Part shown: positions 47,546 to 59,279 of the stretch, piece by piece
Position numbering within the stretch: the stretch's first letter is position 1
How the letters are laid out: each line of letters opens with the position of its first letter
From: Glossina fuscipes
Lineage: Eukaryota > Arthropoda > Insecta > Diptera > Glossinidae
NCBI RefSeq assembly: GCF_014805625.2
Contig: NW_023998414.1
Location: 18,085,280-18,149,279 of the forward strand
Direction: 5' to 3'
DNA: 64,000 nucleotides
The notes under the pieces: generated by a model
What the model saw: only the letters and a program-made list of their open reading frames with translations
Told to the model about the DNA's origin: nothing
The model's database searches: none
Translations under genes and position numbers: made by a program

Positions 47546-49384
47546 GCCGAGTCCAGCTTTCAAAATTGTTCCAATTGAAATAGACCTTTAACTAGTCGTA
47601 GAATTGCTGATAAGTCTCCGACTTGAATATGAAAGTGGCAGCACTTTTCCGCAAAGGCTGCTAAATATATTTACGTAAGCTTTGATAATTAGAGTTGATG
47701 TGAATGTCTTTGGAGAATCGCGTAAAATATTTACGTATCGGACTGACTCTGTGAGCATTTGAATTTCGCAGCAGTATTTTAATTGAATGGGAACGTGAAG
47801 AGTTGAGGGTTAATGAATTCATCAACCAGTAGTGTATAAACAGACATTATATCCTCAGCAAATTATGCAATTTCGGAGTGAAGACTCTCCATACCAGATT
47901 TCCTTTTTAACAGTTCTATATTTTCCTAGACTGTAGATCATGTGCTGTTAAAGCGGGGCTTTCGAGAAATTTCGAAATCTTCGAGGTGATTGCAATTATG
48001 CGCCATCACTTGTCCCCAAATATTCCCATTGACGACATTAAATTGGTATTTTTTCGTCACCGTCAACGTTTTTGTGTACATCTGCGACATTCTTTTCATG
48101 GCTTGTAACCCATTGTCTTACTCGCATGCGAACGCATGGATGCATTCAGTTCTGAGAAATTTCAATTTAATTTTTGAATCGTATTGCCAGAGAAGTATTA
48201 TGGAATTTATAAGCGATTTAGAATGTTTTCGTAAATCATTCACTCGTTCACTCTTACATATAAGAAATTTTCAATGATTTGCAAAGATTATTGCGCCCTG
48301 TTCAAATGGTAGTTTTTAATTAAAAAAAGAAGAAGAAAAAACGAGTACATGTTTACACGAGCACAATATCACAAAAAGGCAAATCAAAACGTGGCACCTT
48401 TATAAGAAGCTCCAATATACCTTGGATTTCGCGCCAGCTGTGAATTTTATGTGAGAATCTCAATTTTTTTTACTAACGAGAAGAATGCACGCACAAACGT
48501 GAATATTGGCGGTGGTATGAAAGAAAGGAAGCTTCCAAAACTTATATGCAGCTTCGAACGAATCTTGAACACCTGCCAGCGCATGAATATATAACAATTT
48601 CATCGATTTTTTTTGTACTCAATTAAGGAATGGAGGACAAATTAAATTTTTCAGTTTCTAAACTACGACAATTGTTTTAATATGGATTTTAGAAACGTCT
48701 TATGGGATTTTTGATGCATACTTTTATGGCGACGCGCTGAAGGTGGCGGCGATTATAAAGAATTTATTTAACAGTTTCGATTTTCAATTTTGATACGATT
48801 TTTTTTATTATTGTTTTTTTCTTCAAAACTCTCCAGTAGTACGTTATGAAAATTTGTTACTGGTTAAGCTGGTTTTTGGTTTCGGTTTTTTCTTTCATTT
48901 TTTCGCTTTGTTACTGTTGCTGCTTGCTTGTGTTTTCACGTTTTGCTTTAGTATACATTTTGAAATTTTAGCCAAATAAAAATAGAAAAGAGTTCGTATA
49001 TGCAAACAACGCGATATACAAATATTTAAAGCTCAGGCTTTTCGTAACATATGTTTGTTTGTTCAGTACTTATACTAGTTGAGGTATTGTAGCAAATTCT
49101 GTTCACAATTGACTTAGTCACCTACGTTATAGTCTATGTTTTTAGGTAAAGAGGTTTTCGCTTTTGCAGATGTAATAATCATTCCATACCATTATCTAAT
49201 ACCCAGAATCGTTAAAGGCCGCATAAACTAAACAAGATAGATAACTGTATTCGTCTCTTTGTTAATTACGACTGTATCGAAACCAAGTTTGGAATCAACT
49301 TTTTAAGTATTGGTATTATACTTTAAATCAATATCAGCCATAGACTAGGGTAACATTAGTTTAATATTTTTTTGAATCTTGTTT
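47546..49384. other. Intronic noncoding DNA
   Basis: No gene recognised; the 95-codon frame at 47990-48277 has no family resemblance. Confidence 0.5.
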
Positions 49385-49620
49385 TTCAGAGTCACTTTGC
49401 TAATTCGATTTAAACTTGTCTGTCCGACTGTCGCCTTTTTTTTTTTTTTTTCTTTTTTGTATGCAATCTATAGGTTGCAATTCTTGGGATATTTTGATTG
49501 AACCCTGACTCACACTGACATCTTTTGGCCAAAGACGAATGCTTTCCCCATAACGCCTTACTTTAGAACTTCGCTGTATGAGTAGAGGTAGAATGATGTA
49601 GGACATTTAACGGTGGGGGT
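49385..49620 (+). repeat. Dispersed repeat R3, copy 4
   Basis: AATTCGATTTAAACTTGTCT, GTCCGACTGTC, 'gcaattcttgggatattttgat', 'ttggccaaagacgaatgctt' and CCCCATAACGCCTTACTTT follow the R3 order, interrupted by a T run. Divergent copy. Confidence 0.5.
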
Positions 49621-50469
49621 TGTCCCCCACTACACTGTTCTACATGCTTATATTTTAATTTAGATTCTTGATAGTTATATTATTATTTACGGCCGTATAA
49701 CATGCATCTTGGATATTATCCCAAGTTTTGCGACTTTAAAATTGTCACCAATGATCAAAGGGATTTAAGAAGTTTTTAAATCAATGCATAAACTTCGCTA
49801 TATATAATTTTACTGAAACGTAGCATACTTTGATCTATCCGCGGACTGATACTTTTTTTAATTTACAATTAACTATATTCACATCAATCACCGGGGAATG
49901 AGGTCTAATATGCTTGTCGGGTAGAAAGCGATTATAAAGAACCATATCTTTTTCATTTACAGTCCCTTGAGGAAGGTGTGATGGCAGCAAAACTGATTTT
50001 GACTGAGATGGTAGACAATTAACGATAATAGGAATAGGAAAAAGACTGTTATCTTTCTAAACTAATTTGCAAGAACCATAAGAGTGTTTAAGCCTTTGCC
50101 ATACTAATTTTTCTTTAATTAATAATCGCAAATAATATAATGTCAACATCGTAGTTCGTATAAGAAATGCAATGGCGACACGTGGTCGATATAGGAGGGC
50201 AAAGAATTAAAGTGTTCATGTATTTTTATAAAGAGTTTTGAAAAAGCAAATTGAGGCGTGGCAGCTCTCGCCAAATATGTATTGCTTGAATTTTTTTTAT
50301 GTGCTTTCGGTATCTACAGTTTTGCATCTAAAAAGAAAGTATCGTTCGGCAATTAAGTAGTCTCCACCACATTGTCTAAGAAAATATTTTATTTATATTA
50401 ACGAATAATATACCAAAAACCATACCACGTTACCATACAAGTGCTTGCTGCTCTTGCAGCCATAAAACT
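49621..50469. other. Intronic noncoding DNA
   Basis: No gene or repeat recognised. Confidence 0.5.
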
Positions 50470-50780
50470 TGCATCGACGTGTTTTGTATCCGCCTGTGAC
50501 GGATGAGGAGGAAGGAAATCCCAAAAAGTATGTACACTCTTGATCAGCATCAAATTCTAAAGCGATTTTGGCACGTCCGTCCGTCTGTCTGTCTGTGTAA
50601 TATCTGTGTTGAGCATTCTTTCCATCGCACACACGAAGCTATCGTTTTCAAATATGGAGGATACACTCCGAAGAGTATTTTGTACTGGTATATATTGTAC
50701 TATACTAGTACTATACAATACTATACTCACAGCCATGTTTCGCTAACATACCAAATTTCAAACATTGTCAGGAACAGCTT
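50470..50780 (+). repeat. Dispersed repeat R1, copy 7
   Basis: Contains TACACTCTTGATCAGCATCA, AAATTCTAAAGCGATTTTGG, CCGTCCGTCTGTCTGTCTGT and 'cacacgaagctatcgttttc', in the R1 order. The first part has lost the TTTGTCAAAATG block. Confidence 0.65.
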
Positions 50781-51323
50781 CCGTAAGCAGAATTTGAATT
50801 TGTTTAGCTTGTTTGGAAGGTATTTTCATATAGATTCATGAAATGTCCACAAAAATATTTTTCTTTTTTTAATATGGGAGGAGTAGACTTTCAAACCCAA
50901 TTATATCTTAATTGTAATTATTTAATGGATTTTTTATCAGAATTTTCTTATTGGAGAATGGTAGATGTCTTTGCTAGTTAAATTCGAATTTATATTCACA
51001 CCCTTAACATAATGTTATGAAATTCGCTTTTTCTAATATACAGTCCGTATCACTAGATCGGGGTTATATTGTTCAAGAAAAAAAAAGCTTCAAAGTTCTT
51101 TCATTTACAATTGCGTTCCTGAACAGTAAGAGTATTTATTTACAATTATATTCCTTATAAGTAGGATTATTCACAATTTATTTTGGCCGTACTCTCAGCT
51201 CAAAATGTTGTTGCCGAACTAACTCTGCCTTCCACAAATTTTCTAATTATTTACATTTTTATAAGCATGTTACTGTACCCAAATTCATTGGTTTTACATT
51301 TAATCTCCCACTGAATTTTCCCT
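50781..51323. other. Intronic noncoding DNA
   Basis: No gene or repeat recognised. Confidence 0.5.
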
Positions 51324-51463
51324 CTAATCGTTTTCATTAGTCTGCAGCTGCCTGACGCGCCTGCGAATGTGCACTTGGTTTCTACCTGTCTGCTTTTCCG
51401 CTAATCGGTTTCATCGGCCTGCAGCTTCATGACGCGTCGCGAATGTGCATTTGGTTTTTCCTT
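51324..51463 (+). repeat. 77-bp tandem duplication
   Basis: CTAATCG, then CTGCAGCTKCMTGACGCG and GCGAATGTGCAYTTGGTTT occur in two units starting at 51324 and 51401, separated by a short linker. The units differ at about one base in seven. Confidence 0.8.
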
Positions 51464-51689
51464 CTTTACAGAATTTATTACTAGGGAAAATTACTTAGCT
51501 GGAATTAACTGGGGTTGGGATTTTCGTAACAATACCGTGCCGAAAATTTTTATATTTGGGAGAAGGTTCAAAAAATATTAAATATAAATATTCAATTAAA
51601 ATTTTCCGCGTTTATGTTATGTGCCAAAAGATAGTATCTTCTAAAGATTTTTGTCAAGAAATTTTAACAAGTAAGAAAATTATACTCGG
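51464..51689. other. Short noncoding spacer
   Basis: Nothing recognised; part of a 100-codon plus frame that continues into the R2 copy. Confidence 0.5.
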
Positions 51690-52080
51690 TCACAACCGAA
51701 TTTTTGATACTCATCAACGTAATCCTAAAATAGACTTCAACGAGGAAAACATTGCATTTTCATACTCCAAAATGTTGGGTGACCGTGGCTGGATTGTTTC
51801 GCTGCTAATGACCAAAAAAACATGGAAAGCGAATGTCTTTTCAGTTTTTATTGCCTAGGTGTGTTGGCGATGTAGATATCTTAATTTTTTCAACGAGGGA
51901 CATGCTTACCACGATAATGATACTACGCAGTTGGACAGACGGACATATGGCCACACCAGCAGGTGGACATTATTAGGCACATTTGATACTACTCAAGAAT
52001 ATGGATGCTTTCTGGGATTTTTGAAGTTTGCTTTCGGGCATTATCAAGGTATTGAAAAAAAAAATAAAATTTTGATACAC
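51690..52080 (-). repeat. Dispersed repeat R2, copy 3
   Basis: On the minus strand: ATATTCTTGAGTAGTATCAAA, GGCCATATGTCCGTCTGTCC, a 'gtagtatcat...cgtggtaagcatg' block and an 'aaaaattaagatatc' block, matching the order of the copies at 825-1300 and 3270-3590. The 100- and 130-codon plus frames are frames in the repeat. Confidence 0.55.
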
Positions 52081-52179
52081 TCTACTATTGAGCGGGCTCA
52101 AGTCTATTTTTCCCTTTCTTGCACAGATACTATAGCATCGCCCATAGGATGCACGTTTAAATTTTCGTACATTTATTTG

Positions 52180-52560
52180 TTGAAGTTTATCAGTAATGAG
52201 GAGAAAACCAACTTTTTATTCGTTCGGAAAAACAGAAGCGTTCTCAATTAGCGTGTCACTGTACGCGTGTCATTCGATCGATTTGACCTGTTTTCAATAA
52301 CCAAGTTGCGTACAAGAACTTACAATATTTTTGCCGCGGTAGCTTCATTCATGTAGCTGCGAGAACGTTTACAGCAGGCATTACGCGAAAGAACAGACGC
52401 ACAGACTGATGTGCTTAAAATCCATTCAAAATTTAAGGCTGAACAAAAATATATAGATATTTGGGGAAGCCGCTAAGTTTCCTTCTGAGTGTTGCATACG
52501 TTCTGATAAAGCGAATGTACGCCCCGTCCTTAAGTGGTGGGCATAAAAATGTGTTTGTGG
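52180..52560 (-). repeat. Dispersed repeat R1, copy 8
   Basis: Minus orientation, starting at AACCAACTTTTTATTCGTTC and running to GTGGTGGGCATAAAAATG. It aligns with copy 1 (1380-1775) along its whole length, including GCGTGTCATTCGATCGATTT and TTTCCTTCTGAGTGTTGCAT. Confidence 0.7.
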
Positions 52561-53944
52561 AATGACTTTGAATTTCTCTTCTTCTTGATTCTAAAGTTTA
52601 AGTAATTTTTAATTTTGAGAAATAAAAAAATATTCCATTTTTAGAAAATTCGAGATTTATATCTGCTGTATATGTAGCCAGCGCATTACAGCGATGTAAA
52701 AAAGAAAGAAGAAAAGATAACGGCATTATATTGCAATTAACTGGAACGCAAGAAGACTCTAAAATAAACGGTATTCATATAAGGCATAGCAGCGCCGCAC
52801 TTGTGTACATAAAACAACTTTTTCGATGTAACCACAAAATATTTTTATAAGCGCGTATATGTTAACATTAAATAAATATCTATACATTTTGTGGCGACTT
52901 ATGCGGATACCTGTCGTTAGCTTAATACGAAAGTCAATGTAAATAAAGATCCCGTTATATTATCATTCACCCTAATAATAATAATAATGTAATTCTTAGC
53001 CGGAAAAAAATATTTATAGAAATTTATTGCAATTATTATTTAAACGATGATTTTTTCAATTAATTACGACAATAACAAAAAAAAAAAATTCATTTTATTT
53101 TAAGCAAAATTATTTATTATATATACACTTTTTTGCTGTCTTATAGTCGAATTTCACATTTGTCTACTGACAAAATTAGTTTTATTCGATTCACTCTTAA
53201 ACTGCAAAGCCTCCGACATCATTTTTACGAATACCTGATTAAGTTGTTAAATTTTATTGCTTTGATCAGTTCCGTTCAATAATGGGCCTCTTCTCGCGAA
53301 TTTCAACAATTACTTAAGCCTTTTCCTAATGCAACTCATTCTTCTAATCCGAGTAAACGCGGACCGTAGCCTTTTGGAATTATATTGTCCGAACGGATTT
53401 ACTTCTTACTTCTTGTCACTTTGACTTTTTGTTTTTAATATCACCAAACAGTCAGGATCAGACTGTTCCGTTAGAACAGGCATCCCGCCGGCATTTCAAT
53501 CAGATCGGCTAAACGTATTTTAAACAAAGTGTTCGATCTTATGAACTTTACTATTTTTGAGCAAAAGACGTGCCACTTAGACGTTATAGCGCCTGTTGTA
53601 AGTAACTGAAAATTCTACATCTACGTATTAAAAAATTGTATTCTGTTATTGGAACATAGGTTATCGTTCATTATGCGACGCTTAATTAAATCTTTGTTTC
53701 AGCTAATTATTGGAGCTGGTTCTGCAATTCGGCGTAACGTTATGAGATAGGAGTGTTCAGTTTCAAGCAGGTCGGTACTAGCGGAAAATTTTTGAAAATT
53801 ATCTTATCATACCGGAGTACTAAGTTTCATTTCGAATTTGTAATTGAAAATTTCACAAAGAATATTTAAACTACGTCAAAAATTTGGATATTGAAAATTA
53901 GAGTGGTTTTGAAAAATGAAATATTGCGAAATGATATTCACCCA
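52561..53944. other. Intronic noncoding DNA
   Basis: AAT repeats at 52973-52990 and no recognised gene. Confidence 0.5.
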
Positions 53945-54880
53945 TTAACCCTTTGCACTCCGTAGGCGTCGCTATTGCGTCATTGCATTCAACGAGTAGC
54001 GAATTTTGAATTTTATTTTATATTGGATAGATTTACCCTTGAGAAAACATGGAAGAAGGAAAAAGTTGTGATGTCAGTGAAAATCAAACAACTGTTGCTA
54101 AAAGAAAAGGAAATATAACACTGTTAGCTTGAAAGGATGAAAGGGTTGTTACTTTATTGAGTACCTGGAATAATACTGGAATGACATCTACCAAGAGATA
54201 TATTCGAGGTGGGTCAGAAGTAATAGTCAGTAAACCTAACGTAGTGTTCGACTACACACATTCAATGGGTGGTCGGATGTAGATCGGGTTAATCAATATG
54301 GATCAACTTATTGCTTCCTAAGAAAATCTCTCAAGTGGTGGCGATAGTTAGTTTTTTGGGGGATGGAAATATGTATAATCAATGCGTATGTCCGCTATAA
54401 AACCATTAAAAAACTAAAAACACACTTGAGATTTGTGAAACAGTTGGTCGACGAACTAATAGACAGTTTCCGGGCGAAACGTACAAAAAAAAGTTGCGAC
54501 AGCATTTCCGCAGACAGGTTAAATGGAAAACTTCATGTAATGCGAAGAGGTACAAAAAAGGACTGTATAGTATGTTCTAAGCGCAAAGGCAATTCCGGAA
54601 GACGGGAAACAACCGAATATTGTGAGACATGTCCAAATAAGCCACGGATGCATATGCGAGATTGTTTTCACAAATATCGCACTAAGTTGAATTACAAAAT
54701 ATAAATATCAAATTGTATTTCTTTTATCACAAACTGCATTAATTAAATAAATAAATTTATAACAACAGATCTTTTTTTTTTTAGTACAACAGAAGTTCAT
54801 TTTTCAGATGCTCCAACACAAGAATGTGACGGACTTGTCGCACTTTTGAGTAAAAAAACACTCGGAGTGCAAAGGGTTAA
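53945..54880 (+). mobile_element. Internally deleted piggyBac-family element
   Basis: Element at 53949-54876 (928 bp) bounded by perfect 14-bp inverted ends CCCTTTGCACTCCG / CGGAGTGCAAAGGG and flanked on both sides by TTAA (53945-53948, 54877-54880), the piggyBac target duplication. Inside are the start and the last third of a transposase; the middle with the catalytic domain is missing. A full piggyBac is usually above 2 kb, so more than 1 kb is deleted. It could still be mobilised in trans if a matching transposase exists, because the termini look intact. Confidence 0.92.
54049..54704 (+). pseudogene. piggyBac transposase, deleted and mutated
   Basis: Begins at ATG 54049 (MEEGKSCDVSENQ), then joins abruptly to RKGNITLLA and KDERVVTLLSTWNNTG, which belong to the late catalytic region. 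VVFDYTHSMGG is followed by a frameshift (near 54273) into DVDRVNQYGSTYCF and LKWWR, matching the conserved MGGVDxxDQ and KWWKR motifs. One stop replaces a probable Trp (TGA at about 54132) and another follows LKWWR. The last open part (54363-54704) includes the C-terminal cysteine-rich domain CIVCSKRKG...YCETCPNKP...CF, which in active elements binds the termini. With three lesions and the deletion, no active enzyme is possible. The family call rests on motifs together with the TTAA ends. Confidence 0.88.
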
Positions 54881-55114
54881 TTGTACCCACGAGTTCAAAT
54901 CTTTTTTAAAAAGATTCATTGTAGTTGCTTATCACGTGCGGATTATTTCCGCATCCGCATCCGCATCCCCATTTTGCATGCCCAAAAATTTAAGACCCTG
55001 TTGACGGGCGATTACAGTGGTTCTTACTTCTTAGTTTAAAGAAATAATCGATCCCATCGAGTTAGTGTGTTCTCTTTATATATATTATGTAGAGACTTTC
55101 TCTAAATGCAAATG
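54881..55114. other. Short spacer between two transposon relics
   Basis: Contains a CCGCAT triplicate at 54950-54967; nothing else recognised. Confidence 0.6.
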
Positions 55115-55593
55115 TATTGGGTTGTTCAGAAAGTGATCCCTTATTCCTCTTTCCTTTTTCTTTTTTGTCAAAATAAAAGACGATTTTCTTAAAGCGACGT
55201 TTCACGTCGTCATGAACGGCCGAATTCGATAAATTTAAACTCGCAGTGATCTCAGTGAGTTGCTGTTCGGCGGTTTTCATCATTTATTTAATCGTCACCA
55301 GCTCCAACTGGTCTTTCAGGACATCGAGTGCATCCTCAACACTGCAAGTCAACTTTGGCATTGGTGTTCTGTCCGTATCAGTCAGTACAGTTTTCTTCCT
55401 CTTTGAACAGTGTTTCTATATTGTATAGAATGCAATGAAACATACACACACACACACACGAACAAGCTTTTCTATATCAACTGTCAAAATGTATAATGAC
55501 AATGCAGCCCAAGCGTAAAGTTAGCTGTGAAAAATACAATTAAATCCTCATTATGAAAAAAAAAAATGTAATCACTTTCCGAATAACCTAATA
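55115..55593. mobile_element. Mariner-type MITE
   Basis: 475 bp (55117-55591) with 21-bp imperfect inverted ends: TTGGGTTGTTCAGAAAGTGA(T) on the left and, read inverted, TTAGGTTATTCGGAAAGTGA(T) on the right, with three mismatches. Both sides are flanked by TA, the Tc1/mariner target duplication. The interior has a 73-codon minus frame without transposase motifs and a CA microsatellite (55442-55459). Its length and lack of transposase mark it as nonautonomous. Confidence 0.8.
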
Positions 55594-57534
55594 GTTCATC
55601 TATAACGATGCCCTTAAATTTCCTTTCATCTTGCGTATAATATTTTGAAAAAGCGTAGCAGAAGAAAGACTTCTTTGTCATAACTTTGTTGATGGTAAGC
55701 AGCAGCCATTCATATCAATCAATAAGGTATTGTTTCTGTAATCATAAATAATGCCATTGAATCGAAAATAGATGGAAGCGAGTAAAGAAAAGTTCGAAAT
55801 CATTGCAAAGATCAATTTGTGTTACCTTCAAACAGCAAAAAAAAAAGTACGTTTATGTGTTTGCCTTCAAAACATGAATTGCGTTAGTTCGTGCGTCGAT
55901 ATAAAAAGCTTCCTTCTCTGGCTCACTGTTAATTCGTAAATAAATTGGTTGAATTTTTATTTTCGCATATATAGCATCAAACCAATCAGCCTAGAATTGA
56001 TAATGCAATAGGGAATCGGTTTAAGATAAAATTATGATAGAATAACACGCAGATATAGTATATAGAGAATATCAATGGAAAAATATCTTCTCGATTTCTG
56101 TGCATAGAATTTCCGAATTCCAAAATAATACTAATAATATAGGGCCTGGTTCTGGTTAATATAACTGGCATATAAAATATTTAAGAAAAAAATAGTCATA
56201 CAAGAGACAACAACGGCAGGCATTCACTAATGAAAGAAAAACTAATTAATATTGAACATTAATTTTTCATATACTTTGTGCGTAATATGCTCTGCAAGAA
56301 GACAGCAACTTTGTCGATGAAACTTGCAATCAGTTTTTCATATGACGTGGAAAACTGTGAAAAAATTTCTTATTGCACCAAGCAACCTACGCGGTATTGC
56401 ATTGTGAAATTATTTTTTTTCTTTTTATCATCTAAGCATATACAAATCTTCGTGAGAGCGTAACAGAAGAGGTGAATTCCGTGTTGCAATTATGCATTTT
56501 ATGCATTTTATGAAACGTAATAGTTTGAAAAAAGTTGAAGAGAAATTAAAGAAAAGCTTTTGATAGAGCAGAGACCCTGGAAGAAATCAGAATCAGATGA
56601 AATATTTAAACGTAATGAGCGATGAACACGATGAGTTTAGGTCAATTGATTGAGATTATTCTACAAATATGGATTTTTCTCGATGAGAACTACAGAGCTG
56701 TTTGCACCCACTTGAGTGTCATACTAAGATTGATCCGGCAATCAATTTTCGCTTTCAAATCATCTACTTCCCCGTTTTAGCATGCATCCCCATCATGTAA
56801 CCGTTTCTAGCCATTTTGTAAACGGATGTCGTACATACTGTGTGTAAAGAAAAATTTTCGATCGAGTCAATCATAAGTTATTGATCCCTAACCGGCAGTC
56901 TTCCCATTTGCCATCACATTTATGGAAAGTAGACAATCTCTGATCGTCATAACACATCATTTAAAGTTCTGTTCATCTCCATTGGCTCGAATGAACTTCC
57001 AACAAGGCAAGATTTAGAACACTTTTCTACTTGTCCTTTTATATCCCGCCGGCGATAAATATGTTAATGTACGCCGGCAATTTTGTATATATGTGCACAT
57101 ATATATATATATTAATTATTATTATAATATTATTGCAATAGTTTCATAATAGGCTCGAAAGTGAGATCACGTAAGGAAAATTGAACTACAATTTAAGATT
57201 TTTTTTTTTTAAGATCATTTAACGGCAAATTTCAATGAATTTTTTTCGTGTTGCCTAAAAAAAAGAGGCTTTGAAACTTTTTCATATCAATGTCGTCGAT
57301 CATAACACTTGCTCTCTCAAAATTTAAACTTTATATTCAAACAATATACTTTCAAGGACTTCAACATCTAACTATCTTTTAGGAATGCGTGGGAAAAATG
57401 GTTTAGGAGTATAGTAATAATTTCATGAAGAGAGAAAAAGGTTTGCCTTATATGGTTCATTTCAGGACATAGGGGAAGGACTATAGCTTAATACGGACAG
57501 TTGTTGTCTAATACAAATACTTGTTATAAATACG
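55594..57534. other. Intronic noncoding DNA
   Basis: No gene recognised. TA runs near 57095-57110. Confidence 0.5.
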
Positions 57535-59279
57535 TTGGTTATCTCATAAAGTTTCTGCGTATAACATGTCTTCAGCGAAGAAGATGTGCTTTTATAATAA
57601 ATTTAAATTAACATGTGCGCCGCTTACATTTCTCTGTATCGGTGCCTTTGGCTCCTGCTTTTAAGATCGCACAAACTTATTTAAGCACACAGTTGGAGGC
57701 GATGAGCCTTTGTACATTGCTTCCGAAAGCTGAAAAAACCTATGGTAGGAGAAAGCTTGATCTTACGAAAGCAAATATGTGTTTAAAATATTATTCGAAT
57801 ATTTATCGACATACATTACATAAATATGCGCCACCAATTAACGAAAAATAATCAACAAATTAATTTTTTATGTTTAGTTGTGGGGTATTCAAAATTCGCT
57901 TTAAGCCATGTATAACTTTCTTCCTTGGTGCGGAGAGTTGAAGGTATAAAATCTGTTTGTTTTTTTGTCGATTTAAAAGACTATGTATATGTATATATAT
58001 ATGTATGTATGCATGTATATATGTATGTATGTATTTATAGCAAAGCATGTAATAGCATGCCTGCGGTCGTCTGTTGGAACTTATGAAGCATGTGAATTAT
58101 ATCATATGGAGAAAAAAAAAAAGGAAAAAATAAAACATGAAACATGAAAAACACTTCACCACAATACCGAAACGTGCCGTTTGACAGCAAAAAGAAAAAG
58201 GTAAATTGTATGGAGAGAAAAAAGTGCGAAAAATTCCTAAACATTGTTATTCATTATCGCGGGCATAGTATCACCATGTTCGTGGCTGAAAAGTTTGTTT
58301 ATATGCGCTTCGAATTATGAATTAATGTTAGCTTTCAACATCAAAAAGGAAAAAGAAAAAAAAAAAAAAAATTGTTACAAAATCACTTTTCAAAAAAAAA
58401 AAATGCACATTGCCTCGCAATCGCTTTCTTCTTTAATGACGTTTCTTCTTAACGTATTCTTCTCTCCTCTCCACCTTTTAATTGTATAGAAATTGTTATT
58501 GGTTATAAATGAAATAAAATTCCATTTGTTGAAACAACTTGAATTTACATTTCTTTACTAGCAATAAATTCTGTAAATTTTTACATATTTATTATAAAAA
58601 TATTTGAATACAATCATCAGAGTATCATAAATTAATAAAACTACATAACAACAAACTACAGTTTATCACGAATGCACAATATTATAAACTTAAAGACGAA
58701 CAAAACAAAAAAAAGAAGAAAAAAAACTTTGCGTTGTTACAGCTCCAGCTACAAGTGTATAAAAAAAAGAAAAGCGGAATATTTCAACAAACGACCCACA
58801 ATAATAATTACTGACTACTGTTGTCTATTGCTTCTCCAAAAAAGAAAAAAATATAAAAAAAAATAAAGAAGGAAAAATGCAAAAAAGACAGGAATAAAAA
58901 GAATTACGTGCAAAGTTCTAAAAGCATTGCAAAGCTTATATCTTAAAGTTTTATATACAACAATATATCAATAATTTAATATATAGATCGCACTTCCTTA
59001 AAATTTCCTTACAATGACTAACTATATATATATGGATGGATTCATTAAGGGCACAACGCAATGAGTGGTACGCTACGTCGCTCGTCTTCTGCATTAATAT
59101 AAGACGGACAGAGACATTCGCTTTGAGCGTTTCATCAACGGCCAGACCGACCACCAATCAAAGTCAAAAACATACATACCTTCGCATCAATATTATAGAT
59201 GTAGATATTAAAAAATAACGGATACATTTAGTATCCACCCGATGTATTGATGAGAAATCTTATATTTATTTATTTCAAT
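57535..59279. other. Intronic noncoding DNA
   Basis: The stretch TTGGTTATCTCATAAAGTTT at 57535 resembles one end of a mariner element but has no partner nearby. The 78-codon plus frame at 57615-57851 is of moderate complexity yet unrecognised. 57975-58040 is a TATG-rich microsatellite; 58350-58370 is an A run. Confidence 0.4.

Noticed and set aside
51556..52251. Two consecutive plus frames of 100 and 130 codons
   Set aside because: They overlap dispersed repeats R2 and R1, show no domain content, and have no splice sites between them.
57535..57562. Second mariner end (TTGGTTATCTCATAAAG)
   Set aside because: No inverted partner or TA-bounded second end was found within a few kilobases.
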